Both the position numbers and the translations under genes were made by a program. A DNA stretch of 44,822 nucleotides from CAIZGX01 sp044354975. GTDB taxonomy: Bacteria; Bacteroidota; Bacteroidia; Flavobacteriales_D; Sanyastnellaceae. The DNA is taken from positions 1-44,822 of the forward strand of contig JBIKZA010000014.1 in the NCBI GenBank assembly GCA_044354975.1, given 5' to 3'. This document shows, in pieces, positions 1-8,094 of the stretch. The notes under the pieces were generated by a model, which searched no databases, was not told the DNA's origin, and was given only the letters and a program-made list of their open reading frames with translations. Numbering within the stretch: position 1 is the first letter of the stretch; each line of letters opens with the position of its first letter.

Positions 1-1646
1 AGAAACAAGTGACATTTAATGCGGAAGGAATTGTAAGCGGACAAAGCATTTCTCGCAACGAATACGGTATTGCAAAGGGAACCTTTTGGTCGAAGGAAGG
101 AAATCGTTTGGCCTTCTATCATAAAGATGAATCCAGCGTGACTGAATATCCGTTAATCAATTACAATACAACTCCTGCGAGTGCAAATAACATTCGTTAT
201 CCAATGGCAGGAGATTCAAGTGAAAGAATAAGTGTTGGTGTCTATGATGTGAAATCAGGAAAAACAATTTTCCTTCAATTGAACAATGGCATTTTAAACG
301 ATACGTATTACGCAACCAACTTATCTTGGAGTCCCGATGAGAATTACATTTTAATTGCTGAAATGAATCGAGGCACAACCACCTGCAATCTTAATGTTTA
401 TAGTGCCACTAATGGTGAATTCATTCGAACTGTCTTTACTGAAACAGACGCTCGTTGGGTGGAACCCGATCAAGCGCCTTACTTCCTTTCGAGCACGACA
501 TTCCTCTGGTACACGTGGAAGAAAGGCTTCCATAATTATTACCTGTATGATTTAGCTGGAAATTTAACCGCGCAAACCAACGCGAACTTCGAATTGATGT
601 CCATTCTAAGATTGAGCGACGACAAGAAAACTATTTTCTTCGAAGGAACAGGAACAAATGCAACAGAACGTCACCTATACTTTGCTCCCACTTCAACATT
701 GAAATTAACTGCTCTTACAAACGAAGGTGGAACGCACGCTTGCAAGGTTTCTTCAACAGGAAAATTCTTCATTGATCAATTCAGCTCACTCTCTGTTCCA
801 AACCGTGTATCTATTTCTCCATGTGGAAAAGGAATGCCGAATGTTCTGTTGAATTCAGAAGACAAATTAAAAAATTACAAAGTTGGAACCCCTGAAATTT
901 TCACCATCAATGCAAACAACGGCACTCCACTCTATTGCCGATTGATTAAGCCTTCGAACTTCGACTCGGAAAAAAAATATCCTGTAGTCGTTTATGTATA
1001 CAACGGTCCTCACGTTCAGTTAGTGACTAATTCTTATTTGGGTGGAAGTTCTTTGTGGATGAACTACCTCGCTGAGCAAGGTTATTTGGTATTCACTGTC
1101 GACGGACAAGGTTCAGCGCATCGCGGAAAAGAATTCGAGCAAATCATTCACCGTCAATTAGGCACGCAAGAAATAGCCGATCAATTGGCAGGTGTTGAAT
1201 GGTTGAAGAAACAATCATACGTTGATCCTTCGCGCATGGCGGTTCATGGTTGGAGCTTCGGCGGATTCATGACAACCTCATTAATGCTTCGCGCACCGGG
1301 AACATTCAAAGTAGGTGTTGCAGGAGGACCGGTTATCGATTGGCGCTTGTATGAAATCATGTACACTGAAAGGTACATGGACACTCCGCAAGAAAACGTC
1401 GAAGGGTATGACACCAGCAACTGCACAAAACAAGTAGATAAGCTGCAAGGAAAATTGTTAATGATTCACGGAGCAGACGACAATGTTGTGGTTCTTCAAC
1501 ACAACATGCGCTTCTTGAAAGCATGTGTTGACAAGAAGATTCCTGTTGACTTTTTCATTTATCCTGGACATGAGCACAACGTTCGTGGAAAAGACCGTGT
1601 ACATCTCATGAATAAAATAATCACTTACATCACCGATAATTTATAA
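1..1646 (+). CDS. S9 family peptidase (DPP IV-like), 5' truncated
   Basis: The reading frame is open to the left edge, so the N-terminus is missing; the first in-frame GTG (position 9) is internal. About 545 residues are visible. The first ~300 resemble the DPP4 beta-propeller domain and the last ~230 are the alpha/beta-hydrolase domain of prolyl oligopeptidase-type serine peptidases (S9B). Counting from the codon at position 9, the nucleophile is Ser416 in GWSFGG, the acid is Asp490 in HGADDNV and the base is His523 in GHEHNV, so the triad is intact. Family members are usually ~700-750 residues and exported, cleaving X-Pro dipeptides from oligopeptides; the signal peptide would lie outside the window. 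gcvT follows 13 bases later. Confidence 0.93.
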   Translation, partial: KQVTFNAEGIVSGQSISRNEYGIAKGTFWSKEGNRLAFYHKDESSVTEYPLINYNTTPASANNIRYPMAGDSSERISVGVYDVKSGKTIFLQLNNGILNDTYYATNLSWSPDENYILIAEMNRGTTTCNLNVYSATNGEFIRTVFTETDARWVEPDQAPYFLSSTTFLWYTWKKGFHNYYLYDLAGNLTAQTNANFELMSILRLSDDKKTIFFEGTGTNATERHLYFAPTSTLKLTALTNEGGTHACKVSSTGKFFIDQFSSLSVPNRVSISPCGKGMPNVLLNSEDKLKNYKVGTPEIFTINANNGTPLYCRLIKPSNFDSEKKYPVVVYVYNGPHVQLVTNSYLGGSSLWMNYLAEQGYLVFTVDGQGSAHRGKEFEQIIHRQLGTQEIADQLAGVEWLKKQSYVDPSRMAVHGWSFGGFMTTSLMLRAPGTFKVGVAGGPVIDWRLYEIMYTERYMDTPQENVEGYDTSNCTKQVDKLQGKLLMIHGADDNVVVLQHNMRFLKACVDKKIPVDFFIYPGHEHNVRGKDRVHLMNKIITYITDNL

Positions 1647-1651
1647 TTTCG
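1644..1651 (+). promoter_or_regulatory. -7 promoter element (TAATTTCG) before gcvT
   Basis: This matches TAnnTTCG, overlaps the stop codon of the upstream peptidase gene, and ends 8 bases before the gcvT start. gcvT may therefore have its own promoter despite lying close behind the peptidase. No clear -33 element is visible. Confidence 0.4.
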
Positions 1652-1659
1652 GCCCACTT

Positions 1660-2745
1660 ATGAAAAACACTTCACTTACTGAAAAGCACATTGCGCTTGG
1701 AGCGAAAATGGTTCCATTCGCAGGTTACAATATGCCTGTTCTGTACGCGGGATTAATGCAGGAGCACCACTGCGTGAGAAACGACGTGGGCGTTTTCGAT
1801 GTTAGCCACATGGGCGAGTTTTGGATTAGCGGACCGAAAGCCTTCGATCTAATTCAATTCGCTACCTCTAACGATGTTTCTAAATTGTTCGACGGAAAAG
1901 TTCAATACAGCTGTTTGCCGAATGCAACGGGTGGAATTGTTGACGATCTATTGGTTTATCGCGTGAACGAAGAAATGTACTTGTTGGTTGTGAACGCCTC
2001 TAACATTGACAAAGATTGGAATCACCTTTCTGAGTTGAATAAAGAGTTCGGAGCAACCATGGTGAACAAGTCTGATGACACTTCGTTGTTGGCTGTTCAA
2101 GGACCGAAAGCTACAGCGGCATTGCAATCGTTGACCGATATGACGTTGAGCGACATGGAGTATTATACGTTCAAAATTGGAACATTTGCTGGCGTTGAAA
2201 ACGTTGTTGTTTCAACAACAGGATATACCGGTGCAGGTGGATTCGAGATTTATTTTCCGAATGAAGCGGCTAATGACATGTGGGACAAAATCTTTGCAGC
2301 AGGCGCTGAACAAGGTATTCAGCCAATTGGATTAGGCGCAAGAGATACCTTACGTTTGGAAATGGGATTCTGTTTGTACGGAAACGACATCAACGATACT
2401 ACCTCTCCGCTTGAAGCTGGATTGGGATGGATCACGAAGTTCAGTGCACCTTTCTTGAATTCTGAAAATCTAAAAGCACAGAAAGAAGCCGGAGTAACGC
2501 GTAAGCTTGTGGCTTTCGAAATGATCGACAAAGGAATTCCTCGTCACGATTATGAAATTGCAGACGCAGACGGAAACGTTGTAGGAGTTGTAACAAGCGG
2601 AACGCAAAGTCCTAGCTTGGAAAAGGCAATTGGATTGGGTTACGTCCCAACATCAATGACTGCGCTAGGAACAGAAGTATTTATTTTAGTTCGTGGAAAA
2701 TCGTTGAAAGCTGTTGTGGTTTCACTTCCATTCTACAAAAAATAA
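1660..2745 (+). CDS. gcvT: Glycine cleavage system aminomethyltransferase (T protein)
   Basis: At 361 residues this is a normal-length T protein. It transfers the methylene group from the aminomethyl-lipoyl H protein to tetrahydrofolate, releasing ammonia. Family motifs are present in order: VFDVSHMGEF near residue 50, the TTGYTGAGGFEIY block in the middle, GARDTLRLEMG carrying the conserved Arg and Glu, and the C-terminal SGTQSPSLEKAIGLGYV barrel-domain motif. The ATG start fits the family N-terminus (TEKHIALGAKMVPFAGY). gcvP and gcvH are not nearby, which is common in Bacteroidota. A strong hairpin terminator follows the stop codon. Confidence 0.97.
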   Translation: MKNTSLTEKHIALGAKMVPFAGYNMPVLYAGLMQEHHCVRNDVGVFDVSHMGEFWISGPKAFDLIQFATSNDVSKLFDGKVQYSCLPNATGGIVDDLLVYRVNEEMYLLVVNASNIDKDWNHLSELNKEFGATMVNKSDDTSLLAVQGPKATAALQSLTDMTLSDMEYYTFKIGTFAGVENVVVSTTGYTGAGGFEIYFPNEAANDMWDKIFAAGAEQGIQPIGLGARDTLRLEMGFCLYGNDINDTTSPLEAGLGWITKFSAPFLNSENLKAQKEAGVTRKLVAFEMIDKGIPRHDYEIADADGNVVGVVTSGTQSPSLEKAIGLGYVPTSMTALGTEVFILVRGKSLKAVVVSLPFYKK

Positions 2746-2765
2746 TTTCAATTTATGTTGAAATG

Positions 2766-2796
2766 AAAACGCCCTCCGAAGAGGGCGTTTTTCTTT
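2766..2796. terminator. Bidirectional intrinsic terminator between gcvT and the rhodanese-thioredoxin gene
   Basis: An 11-bp perfect stem, AAAACGCCCTC with GAGGGCGTTTT, encloses a CGAA loop and is flanked by A and T tracts. It lies between convergent stop codons (2745 and 2811), so it can end transcripts from both sides. Confidence 0.93.
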
Positions 2797-2810
2797 TAGT
2801 CTAGTTGGAA

Positions 2811-3506
2811 TTACAATCCCAATTTAGTTTTCAATTCATCCTTTGAAAGGAATCCAACATTTGAGAATTTCATTTCATTGTTGGAATAATACTTAAGAGT
2901 TGGAAGAGCGTCTACGCCTAATTCTGCCGCGATGTTCGGGTTTTGATCTACATCAATGGTCACAATTTTCAATGAAGGATTTTCCTTTGCTAATTCTTCC
3001 AAGGACGGCTTCATCTTTCTGCAAGGTGCACACCATTCAGCTGAAAAATCGACCAGTACATTTCCACCCGAAACAAGCGTCTTGTATTCATCGGAACTCA
3101 TTCCGCCGCTAGCACTCGCCTTTCCAGAAACAACAGGCAGGCCTGCCGATTTCCATTTCATTATTCCACCTTGAAGTTCATACACCTCTTTGTATCCTTG
3201 TTTGCGCATGGCAGCAGCAGCGCTAGAGCTTCTTCCACCGCTTAAGCAATAAACAAAGACAGGAGCATTCTTATCAATAGCATCAATTCTGCGCTGAAAA
3301 TCATTGCTGTTCCAATCGGCTAACAAAGCCCCTTCAATATACTCCTTTGAAAATTCTTCAGGAGTACGAACGTCAAGCAAAACCGCATTTGGCGTTGCTT
3401 TCAGCTTTTCTGAAAACATCTTAGCGTCGAGAACAGGATTACCACCGTTGGAGGTGCAAGCGCTAAAAAAGAGCGCTATGAAAAGGAATAAGCTTGAATA
3501 TTTCAT
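2811..3506 (-). CDS. Lipoprotein with rhodanese and thioredoxin domains
   Basis: This is a 231-residue protein. A lipoprotein signal peptide ends at Cys17 (FFSAC), so it should be membrane-anchored and face the periplasm. Residues ~30-125 are a rhodanese domain with active-site loop CLSGGR at Cys87. Residues ~135-231 are a thioredoxin domain with WCAPC at 158-162. Rhodaneses carry persulfide sulfur and thioredoxins reduce it or disulfides, so the fusion suggests sulfur transfer or disulfide work outside the cytoplasm; the substrate is unknown. The start is supported by TAACTTTG four bases upstream. Confidence 0.92.
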   Translation of the reverse strand: MKYSSLFLFIALFFSACTSNGGNPVLDAKMFSEKLKATPNAVLLDVRTPEEFSKEYIEGALLADWNSNDFQRRIDAIDKNAPVFVYCLSGGRSSSAAAAMRKQGYKEVYELQGGIMKWKSAGLPVVSGKASASGGMSSDEYKTLVSGGNVLVDFSAEWCAPCRKMKPSLEELAKENPSLKIVTIDVDQNPNIAAELGVDALPTLKYYSNNEMKFSNVGFLSKDELKTKLGL

Positions 3507-3510
3507 TTCA

Positions 3511-3518
3511 CAAAGTTA
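3511..3518 (-). promoter_or_regulatory. -7 element TAACTTTG
   Basis: Exact TAnnTTTG match ending 4 bases before the ATG at 3506. This spacing implies a leaderless or nearly leaderless transcript. Confidence 0.55.
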
Positions 3519-3569
3519 CGAATTCGAATTCTTCCCTTGTGTGATAAGAATTACAAAGCTTGTTCCTAT

Positions 3570-3577
3570 TACATTTG
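3570..3577 (+). promoter_or_regulatory. -7 element TACATTTG
   Basis: Exact TAnnTTTG match ending 4 bases before the ATG at 3582. It faces away from the rhodanese-thioredoxin promoter, so 3506-3582 is a compact divergent promoter region. Confidence 0.55.
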
Positions 3578-3581
3578 CACG

Positions 3582-5477
3582 ATGAAGGTCTATTCAATCC
3601 TAACAGCGTTGCTTCTTTTCACCTTAACAAGTATTGGTCAATGCATTGTCATAAATGAAGTTATGGTGAATGCCGCCGGTGGGACACCCTCACCTCAATG
3701 TGACGGAGGGTGCACTCCAAATACAGCCGAATGGTTAGAATTATATAACAGCTGCGCACTTCCGCAGAACATTGAATGTTATATTCTTTCAGACGGGGAT
3801 TTTTCCGTTACGTTTCCTGCCGGTACAACAATACCCGGAAACGGTTATTTAGTTGTTGGATCTTCCAATTCCGGAGTACCCGTAGACATTAACATTGGAA
3901 CCTGCGGTTGCACAACTGGTCCACTTGCTCAAGTGGGAATTTATACCAACGGCGGAGAACAGATTTTGCTATTCGACAATCTCGGGACCATAATAGATGG
4001 AATTGAATGGGGGGGCGGGCAATGGAATCAGCAAACTTCATTTACTACAAATTCAATTGGATCTTGTCCAACTTTAACTGTTTCTTTCCTTCCTAGTTTT
4101 CCTCAAATACAATCAGTTCCTGCGCAAGTCAGTAATGATGGACTAACAGTCTTTCGCAGTTGCGATGGCAGTGATAATTGGGTTTCGGGTACTATACCTC
4201 CATCACCGGGTGCTTCGAATAACAGCGACGCTCCAGTTGTTGCTAGTTTCAGTATTTCCGAGAATAGTGTTTGCGTAGGCGATTGCATTCAGGTTACAAA
4301 TACTTCCGCTGGAAATCCGGGGTTGTGGACGTGGTTGGTCAACGGTGTTGAAGATCTAGCGTTAGACAGCATAGCTCCGACTATTTGTTTCACAGAGTCT
4401 GGTGTTTTTTCATATTCGCTCATCGCCAGCAACGGATGTTCGGCAGATACGTTAATAGATGGCGCAATGGTGAATGTCATTCCGTTAAGCACCTTAAATG
4501 TTACTCCAGATTTAGACGCTGTCATTTGTGACAACGCCCCAACTACCTTTTCAACCACCAGTATTTGTAGTACTTATCAATGGCTATTAAACGGATCTGA
4601 CATTTCAGGAGCAAATTCAGATTCTTACACCGCGAATGCCGATGGTGTTTACCAACTGACATGTCCGAATGACATTTGCATTGCTCCCAGCACACCCGTA
4701 GAACTCGACTTTCAGAACTTTCAAACAACGCTCTCTCCTGCTTCTACTGTATTGTGTATAGGAGAAACACAGCAACTGACTTTGAACGTTGTGAGCGATG
4801 GTCCTTCGGTGAATAACGAATGGACATTGAATGGCAATCCGCTCACTTCAGGTTTTACCAGTTTCTTGGGTGTCGATATGGGTATTTATTCTGTCATTAG
4901 CTCTAATCCAGGTGGCTGCACATCTACCGCAACAGCAGAACTAATTAGTGCGAATAACAATCCGCTTATCACCATTCAGAACCTCACACAGTCGGGATGT
5001 TGGGACGGACCAACTACCTTGGGAATTGATCCAACTTATTCGAACATTTTTTGGTACGATGGCTCTTCCGATTTCAGTATTGAATTGCTTTCCAATGCAA
5101 CTGTGAGTGTTGCTGCGCTTGATCCGAACGGATGTGATGCTTCGGGAACCTATACCCTCGATCTTCCGGAATGTGCTGATCTGTTGCTGCCAAATATCTT
5201 CAGTCCAACGAACGACAGTTTCAACGAAACGTTTCATTTGGTGTTTTCTGGAGATGGAAGTACAACAGCTGTTTCCAATTATTCCATTCAGATCTTCAAT
5301 CGTTGGGGAACGTTAGTGTTTGAATCTACCGATCCCGATAACAATTGGAATGGCACTATTAGCGGCAATGAAGCCGCAACAGGCGTTTATTATTATGTGG
5401 TGAACGCTGAATATGCCAATGGTGAATCTATCTTATCTCCAGAGCAACGCAGCGGATGGTTTCATTTGGTTCGTTAG
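3582..5477 (+). CDS. Surface protein with lamin-tail domain and gliding-type C-terminal domain
   Basis: The frame opens earlier, but the ATG at 3582 gives a clean signal peptide ending near TSIGQC and sits 4 bases after a promoter element. The product is 631 residues. After the signal peptide comes a lamin-tail domain of ~150 residues (INEVMVN, EWLELYN, GNGYLVVG). A long Cys- and Ser/Thr-rich stretch of Ig/PKD-like segments follows. The last ~95 residues (LPNIFSPTNDSFNETF, IFNRWGTLVFES, NNWNG, TGVYYYVV) match the gliding-motility-associated C-terminal domain that directs type IX secretion. It is probably a cell-surface or secreted adhesin; the ligand is unknown. Its stop overlaps the convergent neighbour's stop within TTAG. 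Confidence 0.9.
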   Translation: MKVYSILTALLLFTLTSIGQCIVINEVMVNAAGGTPSPQCDGGCTPNTAEWLELYNSCALPQNIECYILSDGDFSVTFPAGTTIPGNGYLVVGSSNSGVPVDINIGTCGCTTGPLAQVGIYTNGGEQILLFDNLGTIIDGIEWGGGQWNQQTSFTTNSIGSCPTLTVSFLPSFPQIQSVPAQVSNDGLTVFRSCDGSDNWVSGTIPPSPGASNNSDAPVVASFSISENSVCVGDCIQVTNTSAGNPGLWTWLVNGVEDLALDSIAPTICFTESGVFSYSLIASNGCSADTLIDGAMVNVIPLSTLNVTPDLDAVICDNAPTTFSTTSICSTYQWLLNGSDISGANSDSYTANADGVYQLTCPNDICIAPSTPVELDFQNFQTTLSPASTVLCIGETQQLTLNVVSDGPSVNNEWTLNGNPLTSGFTSFLGVDMGIYSVISSNPGGCTSTATAELISANNNPLITIQNLTQSGCWDGPTTLGIDPTYSNIFWYDGSSDFSIELLSNATVSVAALDPNGCDASGTYTLDLPECADLLLPNIFSPTNDSFNETFHLVFSGDGSTTAVSNYSIQIFNRWGTLVFESTDPDNNWNGTISGNEAATGVYYYVVNAEYANGESILSPEQRSGWFHLVR

Positions 5478-6343
5478 AATCTGAAGCTTGCGCCCATTCT
5501 CACGCCGAAATAATTGTAATACACACCGTCTTGAACAACGGCACCTGAAGCAGAAAGTCTTCCGTAATAGCGCATGTAGCTGTGAGCTAACAAAGCGTGA
5601 ATGTTTATTTGATCATTTAACTTCAAAGAAACTCCTGCGCCATCGTTCAAGTCCAAAGACCCAACACTTCCTTTGTGGTAAGCAATACCGGTTGAAAGCA
5701 TAACAAGCGGACTTATCTTTTTCTTAGGCATCAAGCGAGCACGAAGGTCGAGCATGAAAGGCATGGAGAATCCGATATCGTCAGAGTATCCCATTGCACC
5801 AATGCCTATTCCTGCGAACGCCCAGTTCTTGTATCCGATTCCATTCGCTGAGTATATTCCACCAAAAGAAGTTGCATTCGGAATGGTTTGATTTTGGTAA
5901 CCGTAGATTCCACCCCAAAACGGATCGATCAAAGGTATCGCAGGCAAACCACCTATATTCCCAACACCAAGTCCAACTACTCCTTCATTCACCGACTCGA
6001 AATAGAAATCGCCGAAAGCTTTATTCGCCTTTTCTTGAGGAACCGGTTCGCTCCAAATTGATTTAGAAGGAGAATTATTTACATCGGTAGCGTTCAGTTC
6101 TGCTGGTTTCGAAATGTTCTTGTTGTTTGCATCTAGCACAATGTAATCAATGTCTTTGAACGGTATGTCTATCACTGCATTAACTGAAATCTCAATGGTG
6201 AATGACTCTTGCGGCTTATATCCCACAATGCGCGCGGTTAGGACGTCACCATTTTTCAAATAGATTTTAGACTTACCGGTTTCCTGAGCCATACCGGCTA
6301 AAGACAGGAAGCATGCGAATAGGAATAGAATTGCTTTGTTCAT
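5474..6343 (-). CDS. Exported protein with C-terminal beta-barrel character, unknown function
   Basis: This 289-residue protein has a signal peptide ending near AGMAQ. Residues ~25-75 form a small beta-rich domain (IYLKNGDVLTARIVGY, IPFKDIDYI) seen at the N-terminus of many Bacteroidota exported proteins. The rest is rich in Gly and aromatic residues with alternating hydrophobic strands and ends in Phe (GASFRF), as expected of an outer-membrane barrel. I do not recognise a named family. TATATTTG four bases before the ATG supports the start. It ends convergently with the lamin-tail gene, sharing 4 bases. Confidence 0.75.
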   Translation of the reverse strand: MNKAILFLFACFLSLAGMAQETGKSKIYLKNGDVLTARIVGYKPQESFTIEISVNAVIDIPFKDIDYIVLDANNKNISKPAELNATDVNNSPSKSIWSEPVPQEKANKAFGDFYFESVNEGVVGLGVGNIGGLPAIPLIDPFWGGIYGYQNQTIPNATSFGGIYSANGIGYKNWAFAGIGIGAMGYSDDIGFSMPFMLDLRARLMPKKKISPLVMLSTGIAYHKGSVGSLDLNDGAGVSLKLNDQINIHALLAHSYMRYYGRLSASGAVVQDGVYYNYFGVRMGASFRF

Positions 6344-6347
6344 GGTT

Positions 6348-6355
6348 CAAATATA
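6348..6355 (-). promoter_or_regulatory. -7 element TATATTTG
   Basis: Exact TAnnTTTG match on the minus strand, ending 4 bases before the ATG at 6343. Confidence 0.55.
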
Positions 6356-6501
6356 AAACGAAAACATTTTACATGAGATTCTCAACCGAATAAACAGCAT
6401 ATAACCTGCAACGCAAAACATAGCAATCCGTTTCCAACTCATGTTTAGGTTTGAAAAAATTAATTTTAAATCAATAGTTCCATATTTGGGAACTTTTATA
6501 A

Positions 6502-6509
6502 TATATTTG
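6502..6509 (+). promoter_or_regulatory. -7 element TATATTTG before higB
   Basis: Exact TAnnTTTG match separated from the higB ATG by a single base, so a leaderless mRNA is likely if this promoter is used. Confidence 0.5.
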
Positions 6510-6510
6510 C

Positions 6511-6804
6511 ATGAGAGTTATTGCTAAGAAAACGTTGAAGGAATACTTCGAGAAGAATGCTTCTGCCAAACAACCATTACTCATTTGGTTTAAAGAAATA
6601 AGCAGTGGGAATTGGAAGAATCATAATGAGATGAAAAAATCATTTTCTTCTTTAAGTATTATTCCGAAAGAAAGGATAGTCTTTAATATCAAAGGAAACA
6701 AATATAGAATTGTGGCAAAAGTGAATTATGAATTTCAAATTATTTGGATTCGTTTTGTTGGAACCCATGCAGAATATGACAAGATCGATGCATCAAAAAT
6801 ATAA
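6511..6804 (+). CDS. higB: Type II toxin HigB (mRNA interferase)
   Basis: This 97-residue protein closely fits the HigB_toxin family: it begins MRVIAKKTLKEYFEK, continues with FNIKGNKYRIVAKVNY, and ends with the hallmark FVGTHAEYDKIDA. Family members are ribosome-dependent RelE-fold mRNA endonucleases neutralised by HigA. The toxin gene comes first, as is typical for higBA, and higA starts 5 bases after its stop. The ATG follows a promoter-like element by one base, and the family N-terminus agrees with this start. Confidence 0.95.
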   Translation: MRVIAKKTLKEYFEKNASAKQPLLIWFKEISSGNWKNHNEMKKSFSSLSIIPKERIVFNIKGNKYRIVAKVNYEFQIIWIRFVGTHAEYDKIDASKI

Positions 6805-6809
6805 TTAAA

Positions 6810-7166
6810 ATGAACTGGAAAATTATTAAAACTAAGAAACAATATACTCAAGCGCTTAATCGACTGGAGGAAATTTTTGATTCTAATAAGAACACACCTG
6901 AAGGTGACGAGTTAGAGTTACTTTCTTTGCTCATTGAACATTATGAAAACAAACACTTTGCTATTGAGAATCCAGATCCCATTGAAGCAATTAAATTCAA
7001 ACTGAAGCAACTGGGACTTAAACAGCAAGACTTGGCCAATACACTCGGTCTAAAGAGTCGCGCGAGTGAAGTTCTCAATCGCAAACGAAAACTCAATCTC
7101 GATCATATTCGAAAGATACATGTCCTTCTAGGGATTTCATTGGAGGTACTAATGAAGGAGTATTGA
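6810..7166 (+). CDS. higA: Antitoxin HigA, XRE-type HTH
   Basis: This 118-residue protein has an N-terminal helical region (~1-65) and a C-terminal XRE helix-turn-helix (~67-116; LKQLGLKQQDLANTLG, SEVLNRKRKLNLDHIRK). This is the COG5499 form of HigA found beside HigB in Bacteroidota. It should bind HigB and repress the higBA promoter. A shared terminator lies 36 bases downstream, facing the tRNA gene. Operator half-sites could not be assigned with confidence. Confidence 0.93.
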   Translation: MNWKIIKTKKQYTQALNRLEEIFDSNKNTPEGDELELLSLLIEHYENKHFAIENPDPIEAIKFKLKQLGLKQQDLANTLGLKSRASEVLNRKRKLNLDHIRKIHVLLGISLEVLMKEY

Positions 7167-7202
7167 TACTTAATTCTATTAAAAAAGGAATTTGATACAA
7201 AA

Positions 7203-7229
7203 AAAAGCCCCGAAATAATCGGGGCTTTT
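7203..7229. terminator. Bidirectional terminator between higA and tRNA-Ser
   Basis: An 11-bp stem, AAAAGCCCCGA with TCGGGGCTTTT, has the 5-base loop AATAA. It ends the minus-strand tRNA transcript (it begins 5 bases after the tRNA) and can end the plus-strand higBA transcript. Confidence 0.93.
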
Positions 7230-7233
7230 CAAG

Positions 7234-7318
7234 CGGAGAGCTAGGGATTCGAACCCCAGGACCTGTTACAGTCAACAGTTTTCAAGACTGCCGCAATCGA
7301 CCACTCTGCCAGCTCTCC
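7234..7318 (-). tRNA. tRNA-Ser (anticodon TGA)
   Basis: On the minus strand, acceptor arm GGAGAGC pairs with GCTCTCC, followed by discriminator G. The D-arm, the anticodon loop CTTGAAA in a 5-bp stem, a long variable arm and a T-loop GTTCGAATC are all recognisable. The long variable arm and the TGA anticodon identify a class II serine tRNA reading UCA-type codons. CCA is not encoded. A terminator follows directly. Confidence 0.97.
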
Positions 7319-7361
7319 GCGGCAAAGATAATATCTTTTTCTAATCTCAAAAGAGTTTTCT

Positions 7362-7369
7362 TAAATTCG
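7362..7369 (+). promoter_or_regulatory. -7 element TAAATTCG
   Basis: TAnnTTCG match ending 5 bases before the ATG at 7375. Confidence 0.45.
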
Positions 7370-7374
7370 TTGCA

Positions 7375-8094
7375 ATGAATCTCGCATCTATCTCAAAATC
7401 AATAGCGCTCTGCTGCATTTTTTTGGCAACAGCCAATCTCTGCGCTGCGCAACACTTCGCCATCCTTCAAACTGGAGACTCCATTTCCGGGATTCGTTTA
7501 AGCTACGATTCGCCCATTGCACAGAATGCTTATTTCACACTTGATCAGAATCGATGGAAAGCCAATGAAATTGTTCGCTTTAGCAATAACAACGGGACAT
7601 TCGTGAACCTTTCACACATTCACGGAAACGACACCGAACGCTACGCCTTGCGGATAAAAAAAGGAAGAGCAAATGCCTTCGAAGAAATTCCCTTCGGTGT
7701 GTATTGCGACGATACCCTGCGTGTTTATCCAGGAATGAAAAAGATCAACAAACTCCTTGCATCTGGAAAACAACTCGATTACTACAACATGAGCAACGGT
7801 CCTGTCTATGTAGCAAACTACAAGAACATGATGCGCGACTTCGGTTCAAACAGCGAATCGGTCTACTACATTGAACACCACCGCAAATTGAAGCGAATGC
7901 AAATTGCCTTGCTCACAGCAGGATTAGGCATCATGTCCTACGAATTCTTCCGTCAGGATAACTTCGAAGTCACTCCCATCTTCGCACTAGGCACTGTCAT
8001 TTCTCTTGCTCCCCTATTGGCTCAAAGTCCAAAGAAAGAGGATGTCTGGATTGCTTTTGATGAATTCAATAAGCCGAAACCAGTTACGGAGTAA
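7375..8094 (+). CDS. Exported or membrane-anchored protein of unknown function
   Basis: This 239-residue protein has a signal peptide (hydrophobic 9-24, cleavage near LCAAQ). A beta-rich N-terminal part (FAILQTGDSISGIRLSY) recalls the small domain in the exported protein at 5474-6343. A stretch around residues 175-220 is hydrophobic (IALLTAGLGIMSYEFF, FALGTVISLAPLLA) and could form one or two membrane helices. No named family is recognised. The stop codon TAA is itself the first bases of a hairpin array, which fills the gap to the convergent neighbour. Confidence 0.7.
   Translation: MNLASISKSIALCCIFLATANLCAAQHFAILQTGDSISGIRLSYDSPIAQNAYFTLDQNRWKANEIVRFSNNNGTFVNLSHIHGNDTERYALRIKKGRANAFEEIPFGVYCDDTLRVYPGMKKINKLLASGKQLDYYNMSNGPVYVANYKNMMRDFGSNSESVYYIEHHRKLKRMQIALLTAGLGIMSYEFFRQDNFEVTPIFALGTVISLAPLLAQSPKKEDVWIAFDEFNKPKPVTE

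Noticed and set aside
4005..4025. G-rich run as a possible G-quadruplex
   Set aside because: It lies inside the lamin-tail coding region and lacks four well-spaced G tracts.
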